Source: Natronorubrum aibiense
Lineage (GTDB): Archaea; Halobacteriota; Halobacteria; Halobacteriales; Natrialbaceae
Assembly: GCF_009392895.1 (NCBI RefSeq)
Contig: NZ_CP045488.1
Location: 806,001-870,000 of the forward strand
Direction: 5' to 3'
Length of the DNA stretch: 64,000 nucleotides
The notes under the pieces are model-generated. The model was not told where the DNA came from. It did not search any database and saw only the letters and a program-made list of their open reading frames with translations. Below, piece after piece: positions 24,556-33,090 of the stretch. Position 1 is the first letter of the stretch. Each line of letters starts with the position of its first letter. Position numbers and translations under genes: made by a program.

Positions 24556-25989
24556 ATGACCGACTCCGACCTCGCTGAGATGCAGACTCAGGCCGAACGC
24601 CTCGGCTTCGACCTCTCCGAGTCGCTGCTTGAGGAGATCCTCGAGACGGCGACCGCTGCCGAGACAGCTGCGACGGGGACGGCGACACTCTCAGAGGAGG
24701 GCATCGGCCACCGTGCCAACGACAACGAAAACGCCTTGCTTGCCGTCTTCGACGAGCCGCGCGTGCGCACTGATTCGGGACCGCTCGCGGGGACGACCCT
24801 CGCGGTCAAAGACAACATCGCTGTCGCCGACCTCAAGATGACCTGCGGTTCGACGGCCTACTCCGTCGTTCCCTCGGAGACTGCTCCGTCGGTCGATCGG
24901 CTCCTCGATGCGGGTATCGAACTCGTCGGCAAGGCCAACATGGAGCCGTTCGCGATGGGGCCGACCGGCGAGTTCAGCGACTTCGGCCATGTCACGAACC
25001 CGCTCGACCCCGATATCGTCGCCGGCGGCTCCTCGAGTGGCAGCGCTGCTGCCGTCGCAGCCGGTAGCGTCGACGTCGCACTCGGCACCGACACGGGCGG
25101 CAGCGTCCGCATTCCGGCGGCCTGCTGTGGTATCGTCGGTGTCAAGTCCTCACATCGACTCGTCCCACGGAACGGCTTCGTCGACTTCGCGCCCTCGCTC
25201 GATACGATTGGCCCGATGACTCGAGACGTCTCGACGGCGGCGAGCGCGCTCGCGGCCATGGCCGGTCCGGACCCCCACGATCCAACGTCGGCCGATCGGC
25301 CACTCGAGTTCGAGACGCTTGAGGACCTCGACGACGCCGACGGGTTGACCGTCGGCATCCCGGAGACGCCGTTCGAGCGGTCTTCGGACGAGATCGCCAA
25401 TGCCGTTCGGACGATTACCGACCGGCTCTCGACGCTCGGCATCGAGACCGTCCCCGTCGAACTGGATCTCGGCGACACCGAAGCGGCCTACCTGAACATC
25501 GGCGCAGCGGAGTTCTCATGGCTCATCTCCGGCAACGGCGTCACCAGAGGGCAAGGAACGGGCTACGACGAAGAACTGCGGCAGGCGTTCGCGGCTGCCC
25601 GCGAAGACGGCCTCGGCGAGCACGTCGCGAGACGGATTCTGCCGCCCGCGTTCCTCGACATGACCAGCGGTGGAGCGACCTACGCCGCCGCTCGAGCCGA
25701 AGGTATCGAGTTCACCACCCGACTCGAGGCAGCGTTCGAATCCGTCGACGCGCTCGTCATGCCGACGCTTCGCGTTCGGCCACCGGCCGTCGAGACGGTC
25801 ACGACGCGTGCGGATCTCATCCCGATCCTCGGCAACACGGCCCCGTTCAACATCGCCGGCACGCCGGCCGTCACCGTGCCCGTAACGTCGCTCGATGGGC
25901 TGCCGGTGAGTGCACAGGCGGTCGCCCCGCAGTTCGAGGACGGCCGGGCGCTTCGTGTGGCACGCGCACTCGAGCGCGTGGCCGACTGA
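24556..25989 (+). CDS. Amidase signature family amidase
   Basis: The 477-residue amidase has the complete Ser-cisSer-Lys triad: K85 in 'TLAVKDNIAV', the Ser run in 'AGGSSSGSAAAVAAG' (157-170) and nucleophile S183 in 'GTDTGGSVRIPAA'. It hydrolyses a carboxamide to acid and ammonia. Although GatA of the transamidosome has the same fold, no gatB/gatC lies nearby and the location between two hyuAB pairs favours a catabolic role, for example on carbamoylated or amide intermediates. ATG 24556 is chosen over a long in-frame extension that is the shadow of hyuA on the other strand. Confidence 0.9.
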   Translation: MTDSDLAEMQTQAERLGFDLSESLLEEILETATAAETAATGTATLSEEGIGHRANDNENALLAVFDEPRVRTDSGPLAGTTLAVKDNIAVADLKMTCGSTAYSVVPSETAPSVDRLLDAGIELVGKANMEPFAMGPTGEFSDFGHVTNPLDPDIVAGGSSSGSAAAVAAGSVDVALGTDTGGSVRIPAACCGIVGVKSSHRLVPRNGFVDFAPSLDTIGPMTRDVSTAASALAAMAGPDPHDPTSADRPLEFETLEDLDDADGLTVGIPETPFERSSDEIANAVRTITDRLSTLGIETVPVELDLGDTEAAYLNIGAAEFSWLISGNGVTRGQGTGYDEELRQAFAAAREDGLGEHVARRILPPAFLDMTSGGATYAAARAEGIEFTTRLEAAFESVDALVMPTLRVRPPAVETVTTRADLIPILGNTAPFNIAGTPAVTVPVTSLDGLPVSAQAVAPQFEDGRALRVARALERVAD

Positions 25990-26042
25990 GCTGGTTCGTC
26001 GCTCGAGCGCTCCCTACCCCGATCGTAAAAAATAATTGGCGA

Positions 26043-27875
26043 CTACTCGTTCCGAAGTTCCTCCGTCGCCGCCGTATCGAGCGTTCCGTCCTCGATGACG
26101 ACGCCGTACTCCTCGCGGGCGGCGGTCTCCGAAACCAGCCCGTCGAGGTAGTCCTCGTAGACGGTGTCGGCCGGTCGCTCGTGTGGATCGCCGTAGCCGC
26201 CGCCGCTCGCCGTTTTGATGAGTACACGGTCGTTGGCTTCGAACTTGTAGCCGGACTCCTTCGAGTGGAGATCCAGCACCTCGCCGTCGGCTTTAATGTG
26301 TTTCAGGTCGCCGTGAGTCCCCTCGCCGCCGCCGAAGAGGCCGTGCGGGCGGTACGTGTTCCCGTCGCCTTCCATCGTCATTACGGCGTCCGTGAGGAAC
26401 TGTGACTCGCGGACGATCCCGTGGCCGCCTCGAGTCCGGCCGGCACCGTGGCCGTCCTCCCGGAGCCCGTAGCGTTCGACCCGCATCGGGTGGGAGAGTT
26501 CGATGTCCTCGACGGGCCGATTCTTCGTGTTGTGGACGAGCGCGTCGACCGCGTCGAGGCCGTCGGCTTCGGGCCGGCCACCGTAGGAACCCTCGTTGAC
26601 CTCGAGGTAGACCCAGTACTCGCCGTCGTCGTTCGTCCCGCCGTAGCTCACGAAGTACACCTGTCCGCAGGTGCCCGCACAGACCTTCTCGGGGATGGCT
26701 TCGGCGAGCGCCTCGATGATGAGGTCGCTCATCTTGTCGACCTGATTGATACGGGCGAACGCCGACGTCGGCGGCGTCGGGTTGAACATACAGCCCGGTC
26801 GCGCCTTCGGATGAACGGGGGCGAACGTCCCCGAGTTCTGGGGCAGATACTCGTCGCGGACGAAGGTGTCCATCAGGATCGACCGGATCGTGAAGTAGAT
26901 ACAGACGTCGGTCGAGCCGTGGAACGGAATGTTGTAGCCGGTCGGCGTCTGGTCGGCCGACTTGCTCATGTCGACGGTGATGTCGCTGCCGTCGACGGTC
27001 ACCTCCGCGGCGATCTTCAGGCGCTGATCGCGGTTGCGCCCGTCGTCGTCGAGATAATCCTCGGCGTAGTACGTCCCGTCGGGGATCGTCCGGATCTCGT
27101 TTCGCAGGAGCGCTTCGGCGTAATCCATCAGCGCCTCGCCAGCCTGCTGGATCTCCTCGAGTCCGTACTTTTCGACGAGGTCGAGATACCGTTCCTCGCC
27201 GACGTGACACGAGGAAATCTGGGCCTGCAGGTCACCGATGACCTCCCGCGGCGTCCGGACGTTGTCCTCGATGAAGTCCCAGATGCCGTCGACTCGCTCG
27301 CCCTGATCGTAGACTTTCGTCGCTCGGAACAGGCTCCCTTCCGCGTACATGTCCTCGAGGTCGATGGCGAGGCCGGGCGTCGCCGAGCCGATGTCGAGGT
27401 GGTGGGCCGTGTTCGCCGCCCAGGCGATGTGTTCGCCCTCGTAGAAAATGGGCACGGCGACGGCGATGTCAGGCGAGTGGCTTGCGCCGTAGTGAGGGTG
27501 GTTGTGGATGAAGACGTCGCCCTCGTTGATGATCTCCTCGCGGTCGACGCCGCGCTCCTCGAACGTCTTGTACATGCCGTCGAGGTAGCCGATCAGCGAG
27601 CCGACGTGCATCGGCGTCGAGTCGCTTTCGCACAGTTCGCGACAGTCCGTGGTGAAGATCCCCGCCCCCATGTCCTCGCTCTCGCGAATAATCGAGGAGT
27701 ACGACGAGCGAATGAGTTTGTACCCCATCTCTTGGGCGATCGTATCGAGTTCGCCGCCGATGACCTGCATCGTCACCGGATCGATATCCCGTTCGCGGAG
27801 GACGTCCGCCGCCGTCGTGTCGTCGTGTTCGTCGTCCGGTGCCGTCTGGTCCGTTTTGTCTGGATGTGTCGTCAT
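26043..27875 (-). CDS. hyuB: HyuB, hydantoinase B-like subunit (copy 2)
   Basis: The 610-residue second HyuB starts with an acidic Asp/Thr-rich tail of about 28 residues. The family core follows: 'VTMQVIGGELDTIAQEMGYK', 'GDVFIHNHPHYGASHSPDI', 'PHGLFGGGEGTHG' and 'TASGGGYGDPHERP'. It differs widely from copy 1, so the two pairs are not a recent duplication. The first residues of its gene overlap the HyuA stop (ATGA). The acidic head may simply be a halophilic adaptation. The subgroup resembles carboxylase-related HyuB proteins as well as N-methylhydantoinases, so hydrolase and carboxylase functions both stay open. Confidence 0.92.
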   Translation of the reverse strand: MTTHPDKTDQTAPDDEHDDTTAADVLRERDIDPVTMQVIGGELDTIAQEMGYKLIRSSYSSIIRESEDMGAGIFTTDCRELCESDSTPMHVGSLIGYLDGMYKTFEERGVDREEIINEGDVFIHNHPHYGASHSPDIAVAVPIFYEGEHIAWAANTAHHLDIGSATPGLAIDLEDMYAEGSLFRATKVYDQGERVDGIWDFIEDNVRTPREVIGDLQAQISSCHVGEERYLDLVEKYGLEEIQQAGEALMDYAEALLRNEIRTIPDGTYYAEDYLDDDGRNRDQRLKIAAEVTVDGSDITVDMSKSADQTPTGYNIPFHGSTDVCIYFTIRSILMDTFVRDEYLPQNSGTFAPVHPKARPGCMFNPTPPTSAFARINQVDKMSDLIIEALAEAIPEKVCAGTCGQVYFVSYGGTNDDGEYWVYLEVNEGSYGGRPEADGLDAVDALVHNTKNRPVEDIELSHPMRVERYGLREDGHGAGRTRGGHGIVRESQFLTDAVMTMEGDGNTYRPHGLFGGGEGTHGDLKHIKADGEVLDLHSKESGYKFEANDRVLIKTASGGGYGDPHERPADTVYEDYLDGLVSETAAREEYGVVIEDGTLDTAATEELRNE

Positions 27876-29971
27876 CGTTCCTCCGTCGTCAGTATGATCG
27901 ATCCGTTCGCTTCGACCGTCGCCGTCCAGTCAGGGTTGACGACGACCGTGCTGTCGAACTCGTCGATGATCGCCGGCCCGTCGATCTCGGTGCCGGCCGC
28001 CAGCTTCGCGCGCTCGTATCGCGGGACAGTCTGCTCCTCGGGGGCGTCCGGGGTGCCGAAGACGACCGTCGACTCCGTCGTCTTGGCTGCCTCGAGCGCA
28101 CCGTCGGCTGCGATCTCGGGTGGGGCGTACGATTCCACGTCGCCGATCGCAGTCACGCGGACGTTGAGCAGTTCGACCGGGTCCGCCTCGAAGTAGTGGC
28201 CGTACTCGGCTTCGTGTCGCTCCTCGAAGCGTTCGCGGAGTCTGGCGTGCCAGTCGCCGTCGGTTCCGTCGAAGTCGATGTTCAACTCGTAGCCCTGCCC
28301 GTCGTACAGGCAGTCGACCGACGATCTGAACGTCCACCGCGAGGGATCGATCTCGTCGCGCTCGAGTTGCTCACGACCCCGCGCCTCGAGTCGCTCGAAT
28401 GTGTCTTCGATAAATTCACCGTCGACTTCCTCGAGTGGGCTGCTGATCGTCTGCTGGTAGTCGTATTTCACGTTCCCCGTCAGAAGCCCGCGAGCCGAGG
28501 CGATCCCCGGCGACGGCGGCACCAGCACCGTCGAGACCTCCAGTTTCTCGGCGATGCTCGCGCCGTGCATCGGCCCGGCCCCGCCGAAGGCGACCATCGT
28601 ATACTCGCGTGGATCGTAGCCCCGCTGGACGGTCTGTTCGCGAATCGCCCGGTACATGTTCGTGTTCGCGACTTCGAGCGTGGCGAGTGCGGCCTGTTCC
28701 GGCGTCTCGAACTGCGCCTGATCGGTGCGATCACACAACTGCGTCTGTAACGCCTCTCGGGAGCGTTCGGGCTCGAGGTCGAGGTCACCGCCGAGGAAGC
28801 TGTCGGGATCGATCCGACCGAGGACGACCTGTGCGTCGGTCGTCGTCGGCTGGTCGTTGCCGCGAGCATAACAGGCCGGCCCCGGATTCGCGCCAGCGCT
28901 TTTCGGGCCGACGTTGAAGCCCATCGCGTCGTCGAACCAGGCGATCGAGCCGCCACCCGCACCGATCGTTTCGATGTCGAGCATAGGCGTGATCGTCGGA
29001 TAGCCGCCGACAGTACTGTCTCGCGGGTCGCGCTCGAGGACGCGCCCGGGTATCACGGAGATGTCCGCACTGGTACCACCCATATCCAGCATGACGAGGT
29101 TCGGCTCGTCGACGTTCTCCCCTTCGAACGCCGCCGAGAGCACGCCCGCGGCTGGCCCGGAGACGAGCGTCGTGACCGGTTGTTCGGCGACGTTCTGGAC
29201 GCTTGCCATGCCGCCGTTGGACTGCATGATGAGCACTTCGGCGTCGAAGCCCTCGTCGGTGAGTCCGTCGCTGAGTCTCGTCAGATACGTCGACATTACG
29301 GGCTCGAGGCGGGCGTTGATCGCCGTCGTCGTGAACCGCTCGAACTCCCGGAACTGGGCGACGACCTCGCTCGAGGTCGAGACGCTGACGTCGGGGAACT
29401 TCTCGTGAATGAGTTCTTTCGTTCGGTCTTCGTGCTCGCGATTGAGATAGGAGTGGAGATAACAGACAGCGATCGATTCAACGCCATCAGCGACGAGATC
29501 GCCAGTTTGCTCCAGTACTGCGTCTTCATCCAACGGAGTGATAACGTCGCCAGGTGGGAAAATCCGCTCCGAGATTTCTTTTCGATGTCGTCGCTTGACG
29601 ACCGGCTGTTCTTGCCACGAAACTGTCTGCTGGAGAGAGAAACTGTGAGGTTTTCGGTGACGGCCGATATGCAACACGTCACGGAACCCGTCCGTCGTAA
29701 GCAAGCCCGTTTTCGCGCCCTCGTGTTCGATAAGCGCATTCGTCGCGACCGTCGTCCCGTGGAGGATCTGATCGACGTCGGCGGGTTCGATCCCGGCGAG
29801 TTGACAGACTTCGACGATCCCGGTGAGCGTCGACTGCGACGGGTCCGCCGTCGAGGGTGTTTTGAACGTGAACTCGTCGTCCTCGGTGACGAGAATGACG
29901 TCCGTGTTCGTGCCACCGACGTCGACGCCGACACGGGTCTCACTACTGCTATCCGTACTCTTGCTAGCCAT
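27872..29971 (-). CDS. hyuA: HyuA, hydantoinase A-like ATPase subunit (copy 2)
   Basis: The 699-residue HyuA family protein has phosphate-1 'VGVDVGGTNTDVILVTED', 'ILHGTTVATNALIEHEG', phosphate-2 'MLDMGGTSADISVIPG', 'IETIGAGGGSIAWFDDA' and 'VAFGGAGPMHGASIAEKL'. ATG 29971 is used because the open frame upstream of it (to 30394) is antisense to the acyl-CoA dehydrogenase gene. Its stop overlaps the hyuB2 start. The promoter region is shared with the divergent acyl-CoA dehydrogenase and holds an inverted repeat just upstream of the ATG. Confidence 0.93.
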   Translation of the reverse strand: MASKSTDSSSETRVGVDVGGTNTDVILVTEDDEFTFKTPSTADPSQSTLTGIVEVCQLAGIEPADVDQILHGTTVATNALIEHEGAKTGLLTTDGFRDVLHIGRHRKPHSFSLQQTVSWQEQPVVKRRHRKEISERIFPPGDVITPLDEDAVLEQTGDLVADGVESIAVCYLHSYLNREHEDRTKELIHEKFPDVSVSTSSEVVAQFREFERFTTTAINARLEPVMSTYLTRLSDGLTDEGFDAEVLIMQSNGGMASVQNVAEQPVTTLVSGPAAGVLSAAFEGENVDEPNLVMLDMGGTSADISVIPGRVLERDPRDSTVGGYPTITPMLDIETIGAGGGSIAWFDDAMGFNVGPKSAGANPGPACYARGNDQPTTTDAQVVLGRIDPDSFLGGDLDLEPERSREALQTQLCDRTDQAQFETPEQAALATLEVANTNMYRAIREQTVQRGYDPREYTMVAFGGAGPMHGASIAEKLEVSTVLVPPSPGIASARGLLTGNVKYDYQQTISSPLEEVDGEFIEDTFERLEARGREQLERDEIDPSRWTFRSSVDCLYDGQGYELNIDFDGTDGDWHARLRERFEERHEAEYGHYFEADPVELLNVRVTAIGDVESYAPPEIAADGALEAAKTTESTVVFGTPDAPEEQTVPRYERAKLAAGTEIDGPAIIDEFDSTVVVNPDWTATVEANGSIILTTEER

Positions 29972-29976
29972 ACACA

Positions 29977-29993
29977 ACCAGTATCTCTCTGGT
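29977..29993. promoter_or_regulatory. Inverted repeat just upstream of hyuA copy 2
   Basis: ACCAG (29977-29981), seven bases, CTGGT (29989-29993) lies between the HyuA ATG (29971) and a GTTAA box about 30 nt upstream, the position of a repressor operator. A second five-base repeat (TCATC/GATGA, 30030-30046) sits farther toward the divergent acyl-CoA dehydrogenase. Confidence 0.35.
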
Positions 29994-30098
29994 AGAGGAG
30001 TTAACCCTTTCCCCTGTTGCGTGAGTGATTCATCACTGGTGGATGATACATAATTGACAATGCGTAACTTTATCTCACCTACCCCAGAAAGGACAGTG

Positions 30099-31304
30099 AT
30101 GGCCACAGTAGCGACGGATACCATAGAGCTATCAGAACAGCAACAACTCGTCAGAGAGAACATCCGAGACATCTGTAGTGAGTTCGACGACGAGTACTGG
30201 CGAGAAAAAGACCGCGCCAGCGAATACCCCGACGAGTTCGTTACGACGCTCGGCGAGCACGGATGGCTGGGGGTACTCGTTCCCGAAGAGTACGGCGGCG
30301 CAGGCATGGGAACCGCCGAGGTCGTCGTGATGATGGAGGAGATTGCAGCCAGCGGCGGTGGGTTTGCGGCAGCACAGGCGATCCATGGCGGCATCTACAA
30401 CTCCGTGCCGATCGTTCGCCACGGCAGCGACGAACTGAAAGAGCGACTTCTCCCGGATGTTGCCGCCGGCGACGTGGCGATCCAGTCGCTCGGGCTGACC
30501 GAACCGAACGCGGGTTCAGACTCGACGTCGATCGAAACCGTCGCTGAACAACGCGACGGCGAGTACGTCATCAACGGGCAGAAAATCTGGACGTCTCGAG
30601 TCGATGCGAGCGATTATCTGCTCGTCGTTGCTCGAACGACGCCGAAATCAGAGGTTGAGAAACGAACGCGAGGGATTTCGATGTTCCTCGTCAACGTCCA
30701 CGACGCACTCGATGCCGGGACACTCGAGATGAAATCGATCCCGAAGACGGCGAGCAGTGCCGTTCACGCCTACGAACTTTGGTTAGACGATCTTCGGGTC
30801 CCCGCCGACAATCTCATCGGCGAGCGTGGAAACGGCTTTTATCACCTGCTGGATGGGCTCAACGAGGAACGACTGGTAATCGCCGCCGAGTGTCTCGGCC
30901 TCGGTGAACTGGCGGTTCAGAAAGGGGTCGACTACGCCAACGAGCGCGAAGTGTTCAACCGGCCGATCGGTCAGAATCAGGCGATTCAACACCCGCTGGC
31001 GAAAGCCTACGCCGAGATTCAGGCCGCAAAGCAACTGACGTACAACGCCGCGACTGTCGTCGAGGGGGAGTCGGGCGCGGCCGTCGGTGCACAGGCGAAC
31101 ATGGCGAAGTATCTGTCCGCTGAAGCTGCCTTTACGGCTGCCGACGCCGCTGTTCAGGCCCATGGCGGATTCGGTGTCGCACGTGAGTACGATGTCGAGC
31201 GATACTTCAGAGAAGCGCGACTCACACGACTCGTCCCGATCACACAGGAACTCGTCCTCAACTACATCGGGGAGAACGTGCTGGGACTGCCGCGGTCGTA
31301 CTGA
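30099..31304 (+). CDS. Acyl-CoA dehydrogenase
   Basis: The 401-residue FAD-dependent dehydrogenase has 'LTEPNAGSDSTSIETVA' and 'YVINGQKIWTSRVDASDYLL' of the FAD/acyl-CoA site. It also has 'FNRPIGQNQAIQHPLAK' and the C-terminal 'AVQAHGGFGVAREYDVERYF', where a Gly-Gly-x-Gly replaces the catalytic-Glu loop of some subfamilies. The enzyme would oxidise an acyl-CoA to an enoyl-CoA, fitting the CoA-transferase and MaoC hydratase genes 2-4 kb away. ATG 30099 is preferred over an upstream frame beginning at 30054. Confidence 0.93.
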   Translation: MATVATDTIELSEQQQLVRENIRDICSEFDDEYWREKDRASEYPDEFVTTLGEHGWLGVLVPEEYGGAGMGTAEVVVMMEEIAASGGGFAAAQAIHGGIYNSVPIVRHGSDELKERLLPDVAAGDVAIQSLGLTEPNAGSDSTSIETVAEQRDGEYVINGQKIWTSRVDASDYLLVVARTTPKSEVEKRTRGISMFLVNVHDALDAGTLEMKSIPKTASSAVHAYELWLDDLRVPADNLIGERGNGFYHLLDGLNEERLVIAAECLGLGELAVQKGVDYANEREVFNRPIGQNQAIQHPLAKAYAEIQAAKQLTYNAATVVEGESGAAVGAQANMAKYLSAEAAFTAADAAVQAHGGFGVAREYDVERYFREARLTRLVPITQELVLNYIGENVLGLPRSY

Positions 31305-32276
31305 CCAGCAAGTCGGTCGTCATACTGCCCGACAACAGTCAGTGAACGTCCGATCGCGTCTCACGGCTTGTCGATTCCGGTGACGACCGTTCGCGTGCGA
31401 TCGGTGCGTGAATCGTTTCGTCCGGCAGTATCAGTCTCAGCGTTCGACCATCCGAACTGTTGACTCCCGTTTCTCGTTGCGATCGTCCGCTCGTATCCTG
31501 TGTCCACTCGTCTGCCGGCGAACTCGAGCAAGACCTATTTAAAATTCGGTATCACCGAAACAGCGGTGATTTTACTGACAGGTTCTCGATCGAGGTGGAC
31601 GTGTATTCGGAGTAGTAGCACGCAAGTTGGTTATTGTTGACACTGTACAAACACACGATGTTGCAGGTGAAAAAATTTCGTTTTTAATTTGAAATCGAAT
31701 AGATAATGTATACATACATCTATTGATCAGTTTGGGTGAGGAATCCACCTATATCCACGTATAAGTGTACAAAGATGAAAATCAGCTCCAGAATCCGGAC
31801 GATCTCGAGAACGAGAACATTTGGCCGCGCTCGTCGATAATAAAGTGCGGTATTACCGGACGAAATCGGGTATGTTGGTATCGTCGAAACTGCACGACTG
31901 CGAGCCGGTGTGACGCTCGAGCGATTCATCGCAATCAGATCGAAAGTTCGAGCGTAGAACGCATCCGTATTCATTAATTACATTTGTACTTTTGTAATCC
32001 ACGCATTGTGATCACGAATCGCATACTCTCGAGTAGCAAGTGTTCCGTTCGATGCAAGATCAGTTACAGGCGTATGATTGTAATTGTTCTGTGATCGATC
32101 CTGTATCCGTCACGCTGAACCGCTCGAAACGGGCGGTCTGTGGGTGTAAGATATATAATCCGGCGATACCGGACACACGTTACCAATCCACACTCCTTGA
32201 CTGTCTATTCGTTCCGTTCGGAACGCGGTCGCTCATGGGTGAAAAAACGAGAACAGGTCTCCGCTCGGGGCTGCGA
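31305..32276. other. 970-bp AT-rich gene-poor region
   Basis: No open frame here has haloarchaeal codon bias or a recognisable motif. From about 31540 to 32180 the sequence is markedly richer in A+T than the rest of the window. The notable element is the inverted repeat at 31551-31570 preceded by ATTTAAAA. It may hold a promoter, a small RNA, or decayed foreign DNA. Confidence 0.5.
31551..31570. promoter_or_regulatory. Perfect seven-base inverted repeat with adjacent TATA-like box
   Basis: ATCACCG (31551-31557) and CGGTGAT (31564-31570) are separated by AAACAG. An ATTTAAAA box lies just upstream (31537-31544). The half-site CGGTGATTT also occurs at the iclR promoter (16011-16019). No gene begins within a normal distance on either strand. 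Confidence 0.4.
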
Positions 32277-33008
32277 CTACAGCTGGTAGCGGTCGGGGTA
32301 GCCGACGATCTCCTTCGATTCCGGCGGCTTGTACGTCCGAATCGAACTCGTTTGCTTGCCCAGTTTGACGAGCGCTTCTGCGAGGACCGCACCCGCGCCG
32401 ACGCTGTCGATGACGGGGACCGGCAACGCCGCCTCGAGCGGTTCGTCGAGACCGCCCATGCCGGCACAGCCGAGACAGATCACTTCGGCACCGTCTTCCT
32501 CGATCGCCTGCCAGCTCGCCTCGAGGAGCGCGTCGGCTGCCGCATCGCGAGTGTTTTCGGTCTCGACGACGGTCAACTCGGTACAGCGAACCGATGCGCA
32601 GTGATCCTCGAGTCCCGTCTTTCGGACGGCTTCCTCGATGAAATCGCGCGCTCGAGGGAGGATCGTCGCCACCGAGAAGTTCGCGCCCAGCATGTTCGCG
32701 ACGTACATCGAGCCCTCGGCGATGCCGACAACCGGTTTGTCGGTGACCTCCCGACACGCGTCAAGCCCTGGGTCGCCCCAGCACGAATTAACGAATGCGT
32801 CGTACTCGTCGTCCTCGTCTTTGAGGATTTCGTCGAGAAGACCGGGCACGGCGAGGTAGTCGTCGTAGTACGATTCGATACTGATCGGTCCACGCTCGGG
32901 CGAGACGGCGACGACCTCGGTTTCGTCGCTCGTATATTTGTTCGCAACCGTCCCGATGTTCTCGGTCATCTCGAGGGTGGTGTTCGGATTGATAGCTTTG
33001 ATTTTCAT
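32277..33008 (-). CDS. Asp/Glu/hydantoin racemase family protein
   Basis: The 243-residue protein of the Asp/Glu racemase superfamily, hydantoin-racemase branch, begins 'MKIKAINPNTTLEMT' with the NPNT motif of this branch. The two catalytic cysteines are C76 ('NSCWGDPGL') and C181 ('CLGCAGM'). Hydantoin racemase interconverts D- and L-5-substituted hydantoins so that stereospecific hydantoinases can use both. The start at 33008 drops a 44-codon upstream extension. It follows the CoA-transferase gene in the same direction (82 bp). Confidence 0.88.
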   Translation of the reverse strand: MKIKAINPNTTLEMTENIGTVANKYTSDETEVVAVSPERGPISIESYYDDYLAVPGLLDEILKDEDDEYDAFVNSCWGDPGLDACREVTDKPVVGIAEGSMYVANMLGANFSVATILPRARDFIEEAVRKTGLEDHCASVRCTELTVVETENTRDAAADALLEASWQAIEEDGAEVICLGCAGMGGLDEPLEAALPVPVIDSVGAGAVLAEALVKLGKQTSSIRTYKPPESKEIVGYPDRYQL

Positions 33009-33090
33009 GGGCGTACGCCACGACAAGAGGTTCTCGGGAGCGAGCAAAGCTGTTTCTCCGGTCGAGTCGGGCGAACGTGACGGCGAGCAG

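Noticed and set aside
24556-25989. GatA of a Glu-tRNA amidotransferase
   Set aside because: The fold is the same but there is no gatB or gatC nearby and the catabolic context favours a general amidase.
26421-28196. 591-codon open frame on the plus strand
   Set aside because: Shadow of the hyuB/hyuA copy 2 genes; Val/Arg/Asp-rich composition with no recognisable domain.
31720-31974. 84-codon minus-strand ORF in the gene desert
   Set aside because: No codon bias, no motif and no clear promoter; treated as chance.
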